Below are positions 27,070 to 36,227 of a stretch of DNA of 64,000 bases, piece after piece. The stretch covers positions 464,646 to 528,645 of the forward strand of contig NZ_JAACJS010000002.1 in assembly GCF_009939005.1 (NCBI RefSeq). Reading direction: 5' to 3'. The translations under genes were made by a program, and so were the position numbers. Every line of letters begins with the position of its first letter. The stretch's first letter is position 1. The notes below the pieces were generated by a model. It had not been told where the DNA came from, ran no database searches, and worked only from the letters and a program-made list of their open reading frames with translations. The stretch is from Sediminibacterium roseum (GTDB lineage Bacteria > Bacteroidota > Bacteroidia > Chitinophagales > Chitinophagaceae).

Positions 27070-27369
27070 TTAGCTCAACTTCCGGATCATTTTTTCCAGC
27101 GCTTCCAAATGGTGTTTAAATGCTTTTTCGCCCGACTTTGTAACTGCATAGGTGGTATTTGTTTTCCGGCCGATGAAGCCCTTGTTTACTTTGATGTATG
27201 CTGCTTCTTCCAGTGTTTTCAGATGGCTCGCAAGGTTACCGTCTGTAACCTGGATGAGTTCTTTCAGGTCGTTGAAACTCACTTCATTGTTCACCAGCAC
27301 GGCGCTCATGATGCCGAGCCGGATGCGGCTGTCAAAAATTTTATTAAGGTGTTCGATCGGATTTTTCAT
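27070..27369 (-). CDS. winged-helix transcriptional regulator
   Basis: A 99-residue single-domain ArsR/PadR-like winged-helix protein: helices ending in the recognition helix TDGNLASHLKTLEEAAYI, a wing (GFIGRKTNTTYAVT) and a C-terminal helix for dimerisation. No metal-binding cysteines or effector domain are seen. It starts 14 nt after the upstream membrane-protein gene (same mRNA) and ends 40 nt before creD. Small winged-helix regulators commonly precede creD in Bacteroidota. Two matching palindromes bracket it and are the probable operators. Confidence 0.9.
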   Translation of the reverse strand: MKNPIEHLNKIFDSRIRLGIMSAVLVNNEVSFNDLKELIQVTDGNLASHLKTLEEAAYIKVNKGFIGRKTNTTYAVTKSGEKAFKHHLEALEKMIRKLS

Positions 27370-27383
27370 GTTGCCCGCCTTGG

Positions 27384-28010
27384 TTATTTCTTTTCATATT
27401 TCCACCACATGATCGCGCCATATAAAATATGAAGCACGCCAAAACCAATGGTCCAGAACAGGAGCCCGTAACCGATGTACCAAAGGTTGATCAACCCCAG
27501 TGCCAGCTCACTAAAACCCAGCCACCGTATTTCTGATAAAGTGTATTTGCTTCCGTTGATCAGTGCCAATCCATAAAACAGCAGGCACGATGGCGCGATC
27601 AATCCGCCCAACCCCAACTCAAAAAACCGGAAAGTAACGATCCCGCCAACCAGGAGAGGGATCATCGTGTTCCACATCAAACGCCTGGAGGTGGTTCCCC
27701 AGATGGGCGTTGCTGTTTTCCTGCTGCGAAGGTAGGTGAACAGGAACGCTACGGCCAGGGCCGCAAAAAAAATGGCAACACCAAGGACCATCAAAGGCCT
27801 GCCTACACTGGAGCCTTCCTCGAAAAAGATCCACTGGTAATCAAAAAAACCATCGATGCGCATGATCTTCTGCGCGCAAAAAGCGCCCACCAGTGCACAA
27901 ACACCCGCGCCAATACCACTCAGCCCACTCAGGCTGATGAACCGGCTGCTCCGCTCCATCATCTGTTTGATGTCTTGCAGGGCGTCGAGATGTACGTTTT
28001 TGTCTTCCAT
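27384..28010 (-). CDS. membrane protein encoded with the creD regulator
   Basis: A 208-residue integral membrane protein. A cytoplasmic N-terminus (MEDKNVHLDALQDIKQMMERSSRF) is followed by about six hydrophobic helices (first at GIGAGVCALVGAFC). The family recurs beside small winged-helix regulators in Bacteroidota but has no assigned function. The ATG at 28010 is chosen: the longer frame begins at a non-ATG codon inside the operator region. First gene of the regulator operon. Confidence 0.85.
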   Translation of the reverse strand: MEDKNVHLDALQDIKQMMERSSRFISLSGLSGIGAGVCALVGAFCAQKIMRIDGFFDYQWIFFEEGSSVGRPLMVLGVAIFFAALAVAFLFTYLRSRKTATPIWGTTSRRLMWNTMIPLLVGGIVTFRFFELGLGGLIAPSCLLFYGLALINGSKYTLSEIRWLGFSELALGLINLWYIGYGLLFWTIGFGVLHILYGAIMWWKYEKK

Positions 28011-28017
28011 AAAAAGT

Positions 28018-28034
28018 ACTTTGTAATTCAAAGT
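28018..28034. promoter_or_regulatory. palindromic operator upstream of the membrane protein-regulator operon
   Basis: ACTTTGTAATTCAAAGT, one mismatched pair relative to perfect symmetry. It ends 7 nt before the ATG at 28010, in the same context (AAAAAGTACTTTG on the plus strand) as the creD site. Confidence 0.7.
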
Positions 28035-28117
28035 AAGGTTGAATTCTTCAGATCCCAAAATTTTTTTTGCGGACCGGCCATTGGAAAGCCTGCAGCTTTC
28101 CCCGGATCATCCTTTGG

Positions 28118-28918
28118 TTAATGGGCTTCGTCTGAACCGGAATCCAGTGTTTCGGCCGGTAAAGTAGGCTCGCGGAGCTGTACGGGCGGAACGTATTTTT
28201 TCCGCATCCGCATATTGAGGATCTCAACGATGAAAGAAAACGCCATCGCGAAGTAAACATAGTTCTTGAGGTGCATTTCGTGTGCGCGCTCGCTGTCCCA
28301 GCCCTCTACCAGCAACACCAGCCCGATCATCACGAGGAATGAAAGCGCAAGCATTTTCAATGTCGGGTGTTTGTGTATGAAAGACGAAATCCTGGGGCTG
28401 AAAAGGAACATGACGATCATGGCAACCACAACGGCGGCGATCATTATTTCCAGTCGTTTTGCGGTTCCGCCCGCGGTAATGATGCTGTCGAAACTAAACA
28501 CCATATCGATCAGCATGATCTGTACAACCGCCGCGCCGAATGCCAGTGGTTTTGTTTTGATGCCCGCCGCTTCATCTGCTTCGCCCTCCAGTTTGTGGTG
28601 GATTTCTTTTACGGTTTTGTACATAAGGAACAACCCGCCCGCCAGCATTACAAGGCTCGCGATGTCAAAATCCTTACCAAACATGGAAAACAGCGATTTG
28701 CCTTTTTGCGCAAGCAGCCAGCTCAGGCCGAACAACAGGACACTGCGGGTTGCAATACCGGTGACCATCCACGTGATCCTTGCTTTCGGCTGCAGCGCTT
28801 TGGGTAAGCGGTTCATGATGATGCTTACAAAAATCACATTATCGATACCCAATACGATCTCGAGTATAACCAGTACAAGAAAACTCACGAGGTTGTCGGC
28901 GCTGAACAATGACTCCAT
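28118..28918 (-). CDS. TerC-family integral membrane protein
   Basis: A 266-residue membrane protein with seven to eight helices. Acidic residues within helices are typical of TerC (EIVLGIDNVIFVSII, DMVFSFDSIITAGG, VEGWD). TerC proteins take part in metal (Mn2+) export and tellurium resistance. It starts five nt after the pyrD stop, on the same strand. Confidence 0.93.
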   Translation of the reverse strand: MESLFSADNLVSFLVLVILEIVLGIDNVIFVSIIMNRLPKALQPKARITWMVTGIATRSVLLFGLSWLLAQKGKSLFSMFGKDFDIASLVMLAGGLFLMYKTVKEIHHKLEGEADEAAGIKTKPLAFGAAVVQIMLIDMVFSFDSIITAGGTAKRLEIMIAAVVVAMIVMFLFSPRISSFIHKHPTLKMLALSFLVMIGLVLLVEGWDSERAHEMHLKNYVYFAMAFSFIVEILNMRMRKKYVPPVQLREPTLPAETLDSGSDEAH

Positions 28919-28923
28919 AACAA

Positions 28924-29979
28924 TTATTTTATAGCAAGGTGTTTACAAATATTTTTAACGATCGATGGCCCTTCGTAAATAAACCCGGTCCATACCTGTA
29001 CAAGTGTTGCGCCCGCATCCAGTTTTTCTTCCGCATCGGCGCCGGTAAAGATGCCGCCGCTTGCGATCACGGGAATTTTTCCTTCGAGCCCGCGGCAAAG
29101 GTATTGAACAACCTCTGTTGCCCTTTCCCTAACCGGTTTCCCGCTCAGCCCGCCTGCGCCGATCTGCTGTATGGTTTGCGCCGGTGTTTTGAGGTTCTCC
29201 CTGCTGATGGTTGTATTGGTGGCAACCAACCCGCTGAGTGCCGTCTCAAAACCCAGTTCAATGATGTCGTCCAGTTGTTCGTTGGTAAGATCCGGCGCGA
29301 TCTTGAGCAGCAATGGTTTCGGGCCGGGTCTTGCGTGGTTGCGGTTCTGTATTTCGGATAAGATCTTTTTGAGCGAATCTTTTTCCTGCAGCGCGCGCAA
29401 TCCCGGTGTGTTGGGTGAGCTTACGTTCACCACGAAATAATCCACGCCCTCAAACAATCCTTCAAAACCAATGCAATAATCTTTCCAGGCATCCTCGTTA
29501 TCGGTTGTTTTGTTTTTGCCGATGTTTCCCCCTACAATAAAACCGGTCTTTTTGCCTTTTGCCTCGCGCTCCTTTCTCTCAACCAGCCTTTTCCGGATCA
29601 CTTCAACCCCATCGTTGTTAAATCCCATGCGGTTGACAAGCGCTTTGTCTGCCGGCAGCCTGAACAACCTCGGCTTTTCATTTCCCTGCTGTGGTTTGGG
29701 CGTAACCGTTCCTATTTCTGCAAAACCGAAGCCCAGTGTTTCGAGCTCGCGCAGGTAAAGGGCGTTTTTGTCGAAGCCGGCGCCCAATCCCACAGGGTTC
29801 TCAAACGACAACCCGAATACTTCTTTTTTCAACGAAGGGTGAGATACACGGAAATTGCTTTCCAGTAAAGACCTGACGGGGGCGATGCCGCAGCCCGCGC
29901 GCAGCAGGTTCATCGAAAAATAATGAACATCCTCGGGCGGGAAACAGAACAACAACTCGCGGATAAGGGGGTAAAGCAT
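28924..29979 (-). CDS. pyrD: dihydroorotate dehydrogenase (quinone), class 2
   Basis: A 351-residue FMN enzyme oxidising dihydroorotate to orotate with quinone in de novo pyrimidine synthesis. The ATG at 29979 (MLYPLIRELLFCFPPEDVHYF) begins the class-2 N-terminal membrane-association helices; the 24 codons upstream are dispensable. NPVGLGAGFDKNA, VVNVSSPNTPGLR with the class-2 catalytic Ser, and KIAPDLTNEQ are present; GAGGLSGKPVRERATEVV and IPVIASGGIFTGADA bind FMN phosphate. Confidence 0.95.
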   Translation of the reverse strand: MLYPLIRELLFCFPPEDVHYFSMNLLRAGCGIAPVRSLLESNFRVSHPSLKKEVFGLSFENPVGLGAGFDKNALYLRELETLGFGFAEIGTVTPKPQQGNEKPRLFRLPADKALVNRMGFNNDGVEVIRKRLVERKEREAKGKKTGFIVGGNIGKNKTTDNEDAWKDYCIGFEGLFEGVDYFVVNVSSPNTPGLRALQEKDSLKKILSEIQNRNHARPGPKPLLLKIAPDLTNEQLDDIIELGFETALSGLVATNTTISRENLKTPAQTIQQIGAGGLSGKPVRERATEVVQYLCRGLEGKIPVIASGGIFTGADAEEKLDAGATLVQVWTGFIYEGPSIVKNICKHLAIK

Positions 29980-30085
29980 GAGCGCGAAGATAGCAGGAAG
30001 CTGCGAGTTGCGAACCGCAGGCGGCCTGCTTTTGTTGACAGAACGGGACAAGCGGCAGGCAACACCCCATACCCCATAGCTTTAG

Positions 30086-30115
30086 TTGCATAAACAACCT
30101 TTTTTCCTATATTTG
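30086..30115 (+). promoter_or_regulatory. Bacteroidota-type promoter of the thiolase gene
   Basis: TTG at 30086-30088 and TATATTTG at 30108-30115 are 19 nt apart, matching the TTG/TAnnTTTG promoter. The -7 box ends 19 nt before the ATG. Confidence 0.75.
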
Positions 30116-30134
30116 AGATGTAAAACGTAATCAT

Positions 30135-31310
30135 ATGCAGGAAGCATACATCGTAACCGGTTACCGCACGGCGGTGGCCAAGAGTAAGAAGGGCGGGTTC
30201 AGGTTTTTCAGGCCCGACGACCTGGCGGTTGAGGTGATCAGGGGGTTGATGGCCACCGTGCCGCAGCTTGATCCGAAAAGGGTGGATGATGTGATCGTTG
30301 GTAATGCCGTTCCGGAAGCGGAGCAGGGCCTGCAGTTCGGAAGGATCATTTCTGCGCGGGCATTGGGTATTGATGTGGCCGGGCTTACCATCAACCGGTA
30401 CTGTGCGAGCGGGTTGGAAAGCATCGCCATCGCCACTGCCAAGATCCGCACGGGTATGGCGGATTGCATCATCGCCGGTGGAACGGAAAGCATGAGCCTG
30501 GTTCCCACGGCCGGGTGGAAAACGGTTCCTTCGTATGCCATTGCAAAAGACGAACCGGATTATTACCTGAGCATGGGGTTAACGGCAGAGGCCGTTGCCA
30601 AAGAGTTCAAGGTGAGCCGCGAAGACCAGGACGAATTCGCTTACCACTCGCACCGCAAAGCAAAGACCGCGCTCGACGAGGGTTATTTCAAAAGCGGGAT
30701 ACTGCCCATTACGGTTGAAGAGGTTTATCTCAACGAAAAAGGAAAAAAAGCAACACGGTCTTACGTGGTAGATACAGACGAAGGTGTGCGTGCCGATACC
30801 AATACAGAGGCGCTTGCCAAACTCAAACCCGCGTTTGCAACAGGTGGCAGTGTAACGGCGGGCAATTCATCGCAAACCAGTGATGGCGCCGCTTTCGCAT
30901 TGGTGATGAGTGAGCGGATGATCAATGAACTTGGATTGAAACCAATTGGCCGCCTGGTGAACTGCGCATCTGCAGGTGTTCACCCGCGGATCATGGGCAT
31001 CGGGCCGGTGGCGGCGATACCGAAAGTATTGAAGCAGGCGGGTATGCAGCTGAACGATATTGACCTGATCGAATTGAACGAGGCCTTCGCCTCGCAATCG
31101 CTGGCCGTTATACGGGAGCTTGGATTGAACCCTGATATAGTAAACATCAACGGCGGCGCCATCGCCCTCGGGCACCCACTCGGATGCACAGGTTGCAAGC
31201 TCACCGTCCAATTGTTGAATGATATGAAACGGCTGGATAAAAAATACGGGATGGTTACTGCCTGTGTTGGCGGCGGGCAGGGAATCGCCGGTATCATCGA
31301 GCGCATTTGA
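30135..31310 (+). CDS. acetyl-CoA acyltransferase (thiolase)
   Basis: A 391-residue thiolase that cleaves 3-ketoacyl-CoA in beta-oxidation or condenses acetyl-CoA. The nucleophilic Cys is in NRYCASGLESI, the catalytic His in GGAIALGHPLGCTG, and the second Cys in CVGGGQGIAGI near the C-terminus. Length and motifs are complete. No other beta-oxidation gene is adjacent, so FadA-like versus biosynthetic AtoB-like is undecided. Its own promoter and a terminator suggest a single-gene unit. Confidence 0.95.
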   Translation: MQEAYIVTGYRTAVAKSKKGGFRFFRPDDLAVEVIRGLMATVPQLDPKRVDDVIVGNAVPEAEQGLQFGRIISARALGIDVAGLTINRYCASGLESIAIATAKIRTGMADCIIAGGTESMSLVPTAGWKTVPSYAIAKDEPDYYLSMGLTAEAVAKEFKVSREDQDEFAYHSHRKAKTALDEGYFKSGILPITVEEVYLNEKGKKATRSYVVDTDEGVRADTNTEALAKLKPAFATGGSVTAGNSSQTSDGAAFALVMSERMINELGLKPIGRLVNCASAGVHPRIMGIGPVAAIPKVLKQAGMQLNDIDLIELNEAFASQSLAVIRELGLNPDIVNINGGAIALGHPLGCTGCKLTVQLLNDMKRLDKKYGMVTACVGGGQGIAGIIERI

Positions 31311-31351
31311 CGACACCTTGCCAAAGCCGGGAGCACATTTCTGCAGCGCAC

Positions 31352-31391
31352 AAAAAAGCGGGCACCATCAAAAGGGCGCCCGCTTTTTTTT
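31352..31391. terminator. intrinsic terminator after thiolase
   Basis: An A tract, GCGGGC, an inner CC/GG pair, GCCCGC and a T run form a GC-rich hairpin with symmetric A/T flanks. Confidence 0.85.
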
Positions 31392-31471
31392 AACAGGTTT
31401 TTCTGCGCCGGAACGGTGCAGGGGCATGCTTTTTTTAGCCGGTTCATTACCGGCCACCAAACACGTAAGCC

Positions 31472-32305
31472 ATGCAATCCATCCTTCTCCCCACCGATTT
31501 TTCACCCACCGCAAAAAATGCCGCGCGGTATGCTTTGGAGCTGGCGAAACAGTTGGGTATTCCGCGCATTGTGCTGTATCATTCGTACGAGATCCCGCTT
31601 ACCATCGATCCGATCTCGCCGGGTGTGCAGATGCTCGATATGGAATCGGTTAAGGCAAACGCAGCAAAATCGCTTGAAAATTTCGAGGTGCAGGTGAAAG
31701 CCTTTGCGGGCGATATACAGGTTGAGCACCTCAACGAGTATGGGGCGCTTGCAGATGGCCTGGACGAAGTTTGTACAAAAACCAATGCGGCACTGGTTGT
31801 AATGGGCATTACCGGTGGAAGTGTGCTCGAGGAAAAACTGATCGGCAGCAACACCGTGTCTGTTGCAAAACATACCCGGGTGCCGGTGATCATTGTACCG
31901 GCAGGCGCATCGTTCAACCGGGTCAGGTCGGTAATGCTGGCGAGCGATTTTGAGCGCGCAGATACCACGGTTCCGGTGCAGCGCATCAAACAATTCATCG
32001 ATCGGGCAGGCGCTAAGTTTTTTGTTTTTCATGTAGAGAACAAAGAACCGGTTACCCTTCCTTCCGAAGTGATGGGTGAAGATTTTGCGGTGCATGATGT
32101 TTTGCAGGAGCTGCATCCCGAATATCATTTCACAGAAAACAAAAATTTTGCGGAAGCGGTGAATGATTTTGTAACGGAACATGCGATTGACCTGGTCATT
32201 TCCGTTCCGAAAGAACATGGTTTTTTTGCAGGATTGTTTGCCGGGAACCATACAAAAATACTTGCCTTTCACAGCCATGTTCCAGTAATGGTGGTGCACA
32301 AATAA
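31472..32305 (+). CDS. universal stress protein family, two tandem Usp domains
   Basis: A 277-residue cytoplasmic protein. The first Usp domain opens with MQSILLPTDFSPTAKNAARY and has GITGGSVLEEKLIGSNTVSVAKHTRVPVIIVP read in two stretches, where the ATP-binding G-2x-G-9x-G(S/T) is only partly kept. The second begins near SVMLASDFERADTT and ends HSHVPVMVVHK. Tandem Usp proteins are common in Bacteroidota and respond to stress or energy limitation. It is followed by the small acidic ORF and the SET gene on the same strand. Confidence 0.88.
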   Translation: MQSILLPTDFSPTAKNAARYALELAKQLGIPRIVLYHSYEIPLTIDPISPGVQMLDMESVKANAAKSLENFEVQVKAFAGDIQVEHLNEYGALADGLDEVCTKTNAALVVMGITGGSVLEEKLIGSNTVSVAKHTRVPVIIVPAGASFNRVRSVMLASDFERADTTVPVQRIKQFIDRAGAKFFVFHVENKEPVTLPSEVMGEDFAVHDVLQELHPEYHFTENKNFAEAVNDFVTEHAIDLVISVPKEHGFFAGLFAGNHTKILAFHSHVPVMVVHK

Positions 32306-32339
32306 CAGAACGAGCTCACTAAACCCATGTTATCGTTTT

Positions 32340-32507
32340 ATGAAAGATCCCAAAAAACAAATAAAAAAGACAGAAGAAGAAACTGCCCCGAAAGCTCATG
32401 ATAATGATGCATATTTGCCATCCCGAGAAGACGAAGGTTATATAGAGCCTGAAAAACAGGATGGCATGCAACCCGAGGACCTCGACAGTGACGCTGAAAA
32501 TTTTTAA
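32340..32507 (+). CDS. small acidic protein (55 aa), unknown
   Basis: ATG at 32340, stop TAA at 32505-32507. The product starts MKDPKKQIKKTEEETAPKAH and is charged throughout with an acidic tail (PEDLDSDAENF); no hydrophobic segment. It ends 6 nt before the SET-domain gene and begins 34 nt after the Usp gene, so it fits an operon. Position and composition support a real gene; function unknown. Confidence 0.6.
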   Translation: MKDPKKQIKKTEEETAPKAHDNDAYLPSREDEGYIEPEKQDGMQPEDLDSDAENF

Positions 32508-32513
32508 CCCATT

Positions 32514-32921
32514 ATGGCCCTACTCGAAAAGCAATTGATCGTAAAACGATCCGGTTTACCCAACGCAGGAAAAGGTTTGTTTACCACGAAAGAGATCCCA
32601 CGCGGCACGCGTATTGTAGAATACAAAGGTGTGATCAAAACATGGAAAGAGATCACAGACAACCCCGTATTCAACGGTTATGTTTTTTATGTGAACAAAA
32701 ACCACGTGATCGACGCAAAAAACTACAAACCCGGATTGGCCCAGCTCGCCAACGATGCAAAAGGCCTGAGCCGTATTGAAGGTGTGCTTAACAACTGCAA
32801 GTACGAAGAAGACAACAAAAAGGTCTATATCGTTTCCACCAAAAAAATTCCTGCCGGCGCCGAAATATTGGTTGGATACGGAAAGGAGTATTGGGATGTG
32901 GTTAAGAGCCTTGGTAAATAG
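32514..32921 (+). CDS. SET-domain protein (putative lysine methyltransferase)
   Basis: A 135-residue protein consisting of a bare SET domain, which uses S-adenosylmethionine to methylate lysines. Motif I is NAGKGLFTTKEIPRGTRIVEY, the NHxxxPN-like segment is weakly kept as LNNCKYEED, and the end carries the GxEILVGYGKEYW motif. No pre- or post-SET cysteines. Bacterial SET proteins are rare; chlamydial ones methylate a histone-H1-like protein, and a Lys/Ala-rich H1-like protein is encoded at 45.3 kb here. The loss of NH in the catalytic segment leaves activity uncertain. Confidence 0.85.
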   Translation: MALLEKQLIVKRSGLPNAGKGLFTTKEIPRGTRIVEYKGVIKTWKEITDNPVFNGYVFYVNKNHVIDAKNYKPGLAQLANDAKGLSRIEGVLNNCKYEEDNKKVYIVSTKKIPAGAEILVGYGKEYWDVVKSLGK

Positions 32922-32954
32922 GGAAATCTTTTTACCGGTTGAGCTTCAAGCGTA

Positions 32955-34637
32955 CTACCCGAGGTATTTCCCAACGATCGGCACCCTTCTGCCCACGCCA
33001 AATGCTTTTGGCGATACGCGGATGATGGGGCAGAACTGGTTTCTTTTGTACTCGTTTGTATTCACCATTTTCAGGATGCGGTCTACAAGGGCCGCATCAA
33101 ATCCCTGGATCTTTATTTCTTCCGGTCCCAGCCTTCTTTCAATGTATTGGTAGAGTACCTGGTCCATCACTTCGTAATCAGGCAGGCTGTCGCTGTCTTT
33201 CTGCCCCGGGCGAAGTTCGGCACTCGGTGGTTTGCTTAGGATGTTGCCCGGGATGATCTCCCCGTTCCTGTTGATGAATGTTGCGAGCTCGTAGATCTGC
33301 AGTTTGTAACAATCGCCCAGCACACCAAGTCCGCCGGCCATATCGCCATACAATGTACCATACCCTGTGGCCAGTTCGCTTTTGTTGGATGTGTTGAGTA
33401 AGATATAGCCGAATTTATTAGCGATCGCCATCAGCAGGTTTCCGCGTGTGCGGCTTTGTATGTTCTCTTCTGCAAGCGAGAAGGGAAGGTCTTTGAAAAC
33501 GGGTTTGAGTGTTTGTAAAAAAGATTCGTATACATCGTTGATGCGGATGATCTCGTACGGATTGCCCAGGTTTTTGCTGAGTGCAACGGCGTCATCAACC
33601 GAGTGGCTGGTTGAGTAGGGCGATGGCATCAGTACGGCATGTACGTTCTCTTTCCCCAGTGCATCGCAGGCGATGGCGAGTGTTACGGCAGAATCAACCC
33701 CGCCGGATGATCCGAGGATCGCTTTGCTGAACCCCATTTTTGTAAAATAATCGCGGATGCCCAATATCAATGCGTCGTACACCTGCGCGATGTTCAATTT
33801 GGGTTCCAGTGTAACGGGATTGAGTTCTTTATCAGGCACACGGCTCGCCGGTTCGATGATGGGCGCATCTATCATCCCATTGTCGAGCAGCACCACGCTT
33901 TCCATCGCCTCTTCAAACATGGGCAATGCTTTGCAGAGGTTGGCGTCTTTGTCAAAGATCAGCGAAGCGCCATCGAACACCACTTCTGTCTGGCTGCCCA
34001 CCGAGTTGCAATAGAACATCGGGATCCTGTATTTCACAACGTTTGCCTTGATCACCGATTTGCGGTCCTCATCGTGCGTATAATCAAACGGCGATGCGCT
34101 GATGTTGAGCATGAGATCGGGTTGCTGTTCCATGAGCTGGTCCATGGGGCAGATGCGGTACAGCGGATTGTCGCCGAGGTTCCATATGTCTTCGCAGATG
34201 GTGATGGCCAGTTTTTTTCCTTTGAACGGTACCACTTTCCAATCGAATGCGGGTTCGAAGTAGCGGTATTCGTCGAACACATCGTAGGTGGGCAATAAGG
34301 TTTTGTGTATCTCGGCTTTGATCTCTTTTTCGTACAGGAAGAAAGCGGCGTTGAACAGGCTTTTTCCTTTGTGAACGGTATTTCTTGCCGGGCTTCCGAT
34401 CAGTACGGCGATGGTGTCGGCTTCTTCGCGGATGCGGTCAACGGCGTCGTAACATTTTCCTATAAAATCATTGAACTCTACAAAATCCCTTGCAGGATAC
34501 CCGCTTACGCACATCTCGCTGAACATGATCAGGTCGCCCCCCTGCGCTTTTGCTTCCCTGATGGCGGAGATGATCTTATTGGTATTGCTTTCAAAATTCC
34601 CGATATGGTAATTCTGCTGCGCTAAAAAGATTTTCAT
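32955..34637 (-). CDS. nadE: glutamine-dependent NAD+ synthetase
   Basis: A 560-residue two-domain enzyme. The N-terminal nitrilase-fold glutaminase has the Glu-Lys-Cys triad (Glu in MFSEMCVSGYPARD, Lys in HKTLLPTYDVFDEYRYF, Cys in ITICEDIWNLG). The C-terminal synthetase domain has the PP-loop LGSSGGVDSAVT and later KPPSAELRPGQKDSDSLP. It amidates nicotinate adenine dinucleotide in the last step of NAD synthesis, with ammonia channelled between domains. Convergent with the SET gene. Confidence 0.96.
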   Translation of the reverse strand: MKIFLAQQNYHIGNFESNTNKIISAIREAKAQGGDLIMFSEMCVSGYPARDFVEFNDFIGKCYDAVDRIREEADTIAVLIGSPARNTVHKGKSLFNAAFFLYEKEIKAEIHKTLLPTYDVFDEYRYFEPAFDWKVVPFKGKKLAITICEDIWNLGDNPLYRICPMDQLMEQQPDLMLNISASPFDYTHDEDRKSVIKANVVKYRIPMFYCNSVGSQTEVVFDGASLIFDKDANLCKALPMFEEAMESVVLLDNGMIDAPIIEPASRVPDKELNPVTLEPKLNIAQVYDALILGIRDYFTKMGFSKAILGSSGGVDSAVTLAIACDALGKENVHAVLMPSPYSTSHSVDDAVALSKNLGNPYEIIRINDVYESFLQTLKPVFKDLPFSLAEENIQSRTRGNLLMAIANKFGYILLNTSNKSELATGYGTLYGDMAGGLGVLGDCYKLQIYELATFINRNGEIIPGNILSKPPSAELRPGQKDSDSLPDYEVMDQVLYQYIERRLGPEEIKIQGFDAALVDRILKMVNTNEYKRNQFCPIIRVSPKAFGVGRRVPIVGKYLG

Positions 34638-34717
34638 GCGGTAAAGTTCCGTAACTTTTCGCAGGTTTTATTTTTTTGCATCAGAAAATCCGGCCCCTTA
34701 CCGGACAATGTTTCTTC

Positions 34718-36151
34718 ATGAAAAGAGCAGCGTTATTTGCTTACTTCCTGGTTGTGTCTTTTACCGGCACGGCGCAATCGCATGAGTTTCGTTTTTTTCC
34801 TGTCAAAGATCTTTCCTGGGTGTACCAGGGCGTGGTTGGAAAAGTGGGCAATCATTTTTTCCTGATCAACCGGCTGACGCAGGGCGGGCTTGATCTTTTT
34901 ATCTACGATACCGTTTCGCAAACGGGTAACAAACGTTTCTATACGTTTCCGCGGCAGATCTCTTCTATCCTGGTTTTTGAGCGGTCGATCGTTTTCGCGG
35001 GTGTTACGGCGAACGCCGAACAAGGCGTCAGCTACCATTTTATAGAGCTTGATGAAAACGGCAACGAGGTCAGGCGCCTGCAAGACTCGCTCCGGATGAG
35101 CCCGCAGATGAATGTGCTTGCGAGCCCCGATAAAAAGAACGTGCTTTATTTCCAGTACTTCAAACGCGGGCCCGATTCGGCATTCATCCAGGCAGCCATC
35201 ATCGGCAATGACGGGCTGGTGAAAAAAAACCTTGCCTACACCTTCAAACACGATAAGGAACGGGACGATGAGCCGGAGACATTTTTAGACAACAATGGCA
35301 ATACACACATCGTTGTGTACGACAAATACAACAATTACCGCCTGTCTACCGACCTTACCATCAACACCATTCCTTTCGCCGAAGAGCTGATGACGAGTGA
35401 AACGTTCTCGCTTCAGAAAACGAAGTTGAAGACGATGCAGATCTTCCAGAACAAATCATGCAATTGCCTGCAGGCGCAGGGAATGTATGCGGATGGATCT
35501 TTAAAAACAGTAAGGGGCATGTACACCATTTCTTTTCCCATTGCACGGAGAAATGAGATCAGGCAGCGCTACAGCGCGTTCACGCCCGGGATGATCAAGG
35601 ATTTCAAAAAAGGTTTCGCCGCATCCGACGGAGGTATTGCCAACGCGCTTTACCTGCAGGAGATGATCAGCACCGACAGCGGCACGTACGCCATATTTAA
35701 ACTCAACTCGGAACTGGTGCAGATGCAGGAAAAACGCATCCGCGCCAACCGGCCCTGGGTAGACTTTGCTCCGCAGGCAATGGTAACATCGCGCGCCAAC
35801 AACTGGAACTCGCCAAAAATGATTTACCTGAAGATCGGCAGGGACCAGAATATTGCATGGCACTCGATCAAGGGGCAGGATGTTTTCCGTTTTACAGAAG
35901 CGCGTTACAACCGCGTGTATGTAAGCGGTGACGAGAGTGAGCTGCTGACGACCATGAGCCTTGCAGACAAAGCCGATGAGCCACAGCCGGTGCTGCTCAC
36001 CATCAGGAACGGGGAACAGTTGATCGAGAAACTGCCGGAGAAATTTCTTACGCTTTCACCATTGCAATTGTTGTCGAAACAGTTGTATGGTTCCGTGTAC
36101 GTGAACGACAGAACCAAGGAAGGAGGTCTCCTGCTGGTGGTCTCGAAATAG
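34718..36151 (+). CDS. exported protein of unknown function
   Basis: A 477-residue protein from the ATG at 34718, which opens a signal peptide (MKRAALFAYFLVVSFTGTAQ); the frame upstream starts with TTG. The body is rich in beta strands of about 45 residues each (for example GNKRFYTFPRQISSILVF), reminiscent of a propeller, but no family was recognised. Upstream of gldB with a 76-nt gap. Confidence 0.75.
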   Translation: MKRAALFAYFLVVSFTGTAQSHEFRFFPVKDLSWVYQGVVGKVGNHFFLINRLTQGGLDLFIYDTVSQTGNKRFYTFPRQISSILVFERSIVFAGVTANAEQGVSYHFIELDENGNEVRRLQDSLRMSPQMNVLASPDKKNVLYFQYFKRGPDSAFIQAAIIGNDGLVKKNLAYTFKHDKERDDEPETFLDNNGNTHIVVYDKYNNYRLSTDLTINTIPFAEELMTSETFSLQKTKLKTMQIFQNKSCNCLQAQGMYADGSLKTVRGMYTISFPIARRNEIRQRYSAFTPGMIKDFKKGFAASDGGIANALYLQEMISTDSGTYAIFKLNSELVQMQEKRIRANRPWVDFAPQAMVTSRANNWNSPKMIYLKIGRDQNIAWHSIKGQDVFRFTEARYNRVYVSGDESELLTTMSLADKADEPQPVLLTIRNGEQLIEKLPEKFLTLSPLQLLSKQLYGSVYVNDRTKEGGLLLVVSK

Positions 36152-36200
36152 CTTTAACACACAATTATACGGATACCCTTTTTTCTTACGCGGCAGCGTT

Positions 36201-36208
36201 TACTTTTG
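36201..36208 (+). promoter_or_regulatory. -7 promoter box of gldB
   Basis: TACTTTTG (TAnnTTTG) ends 19 nt before the gldB ATG. Confidence 0.5.
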
Positions 36209-36227
36209 TGATCGTTTATAAACAGGT

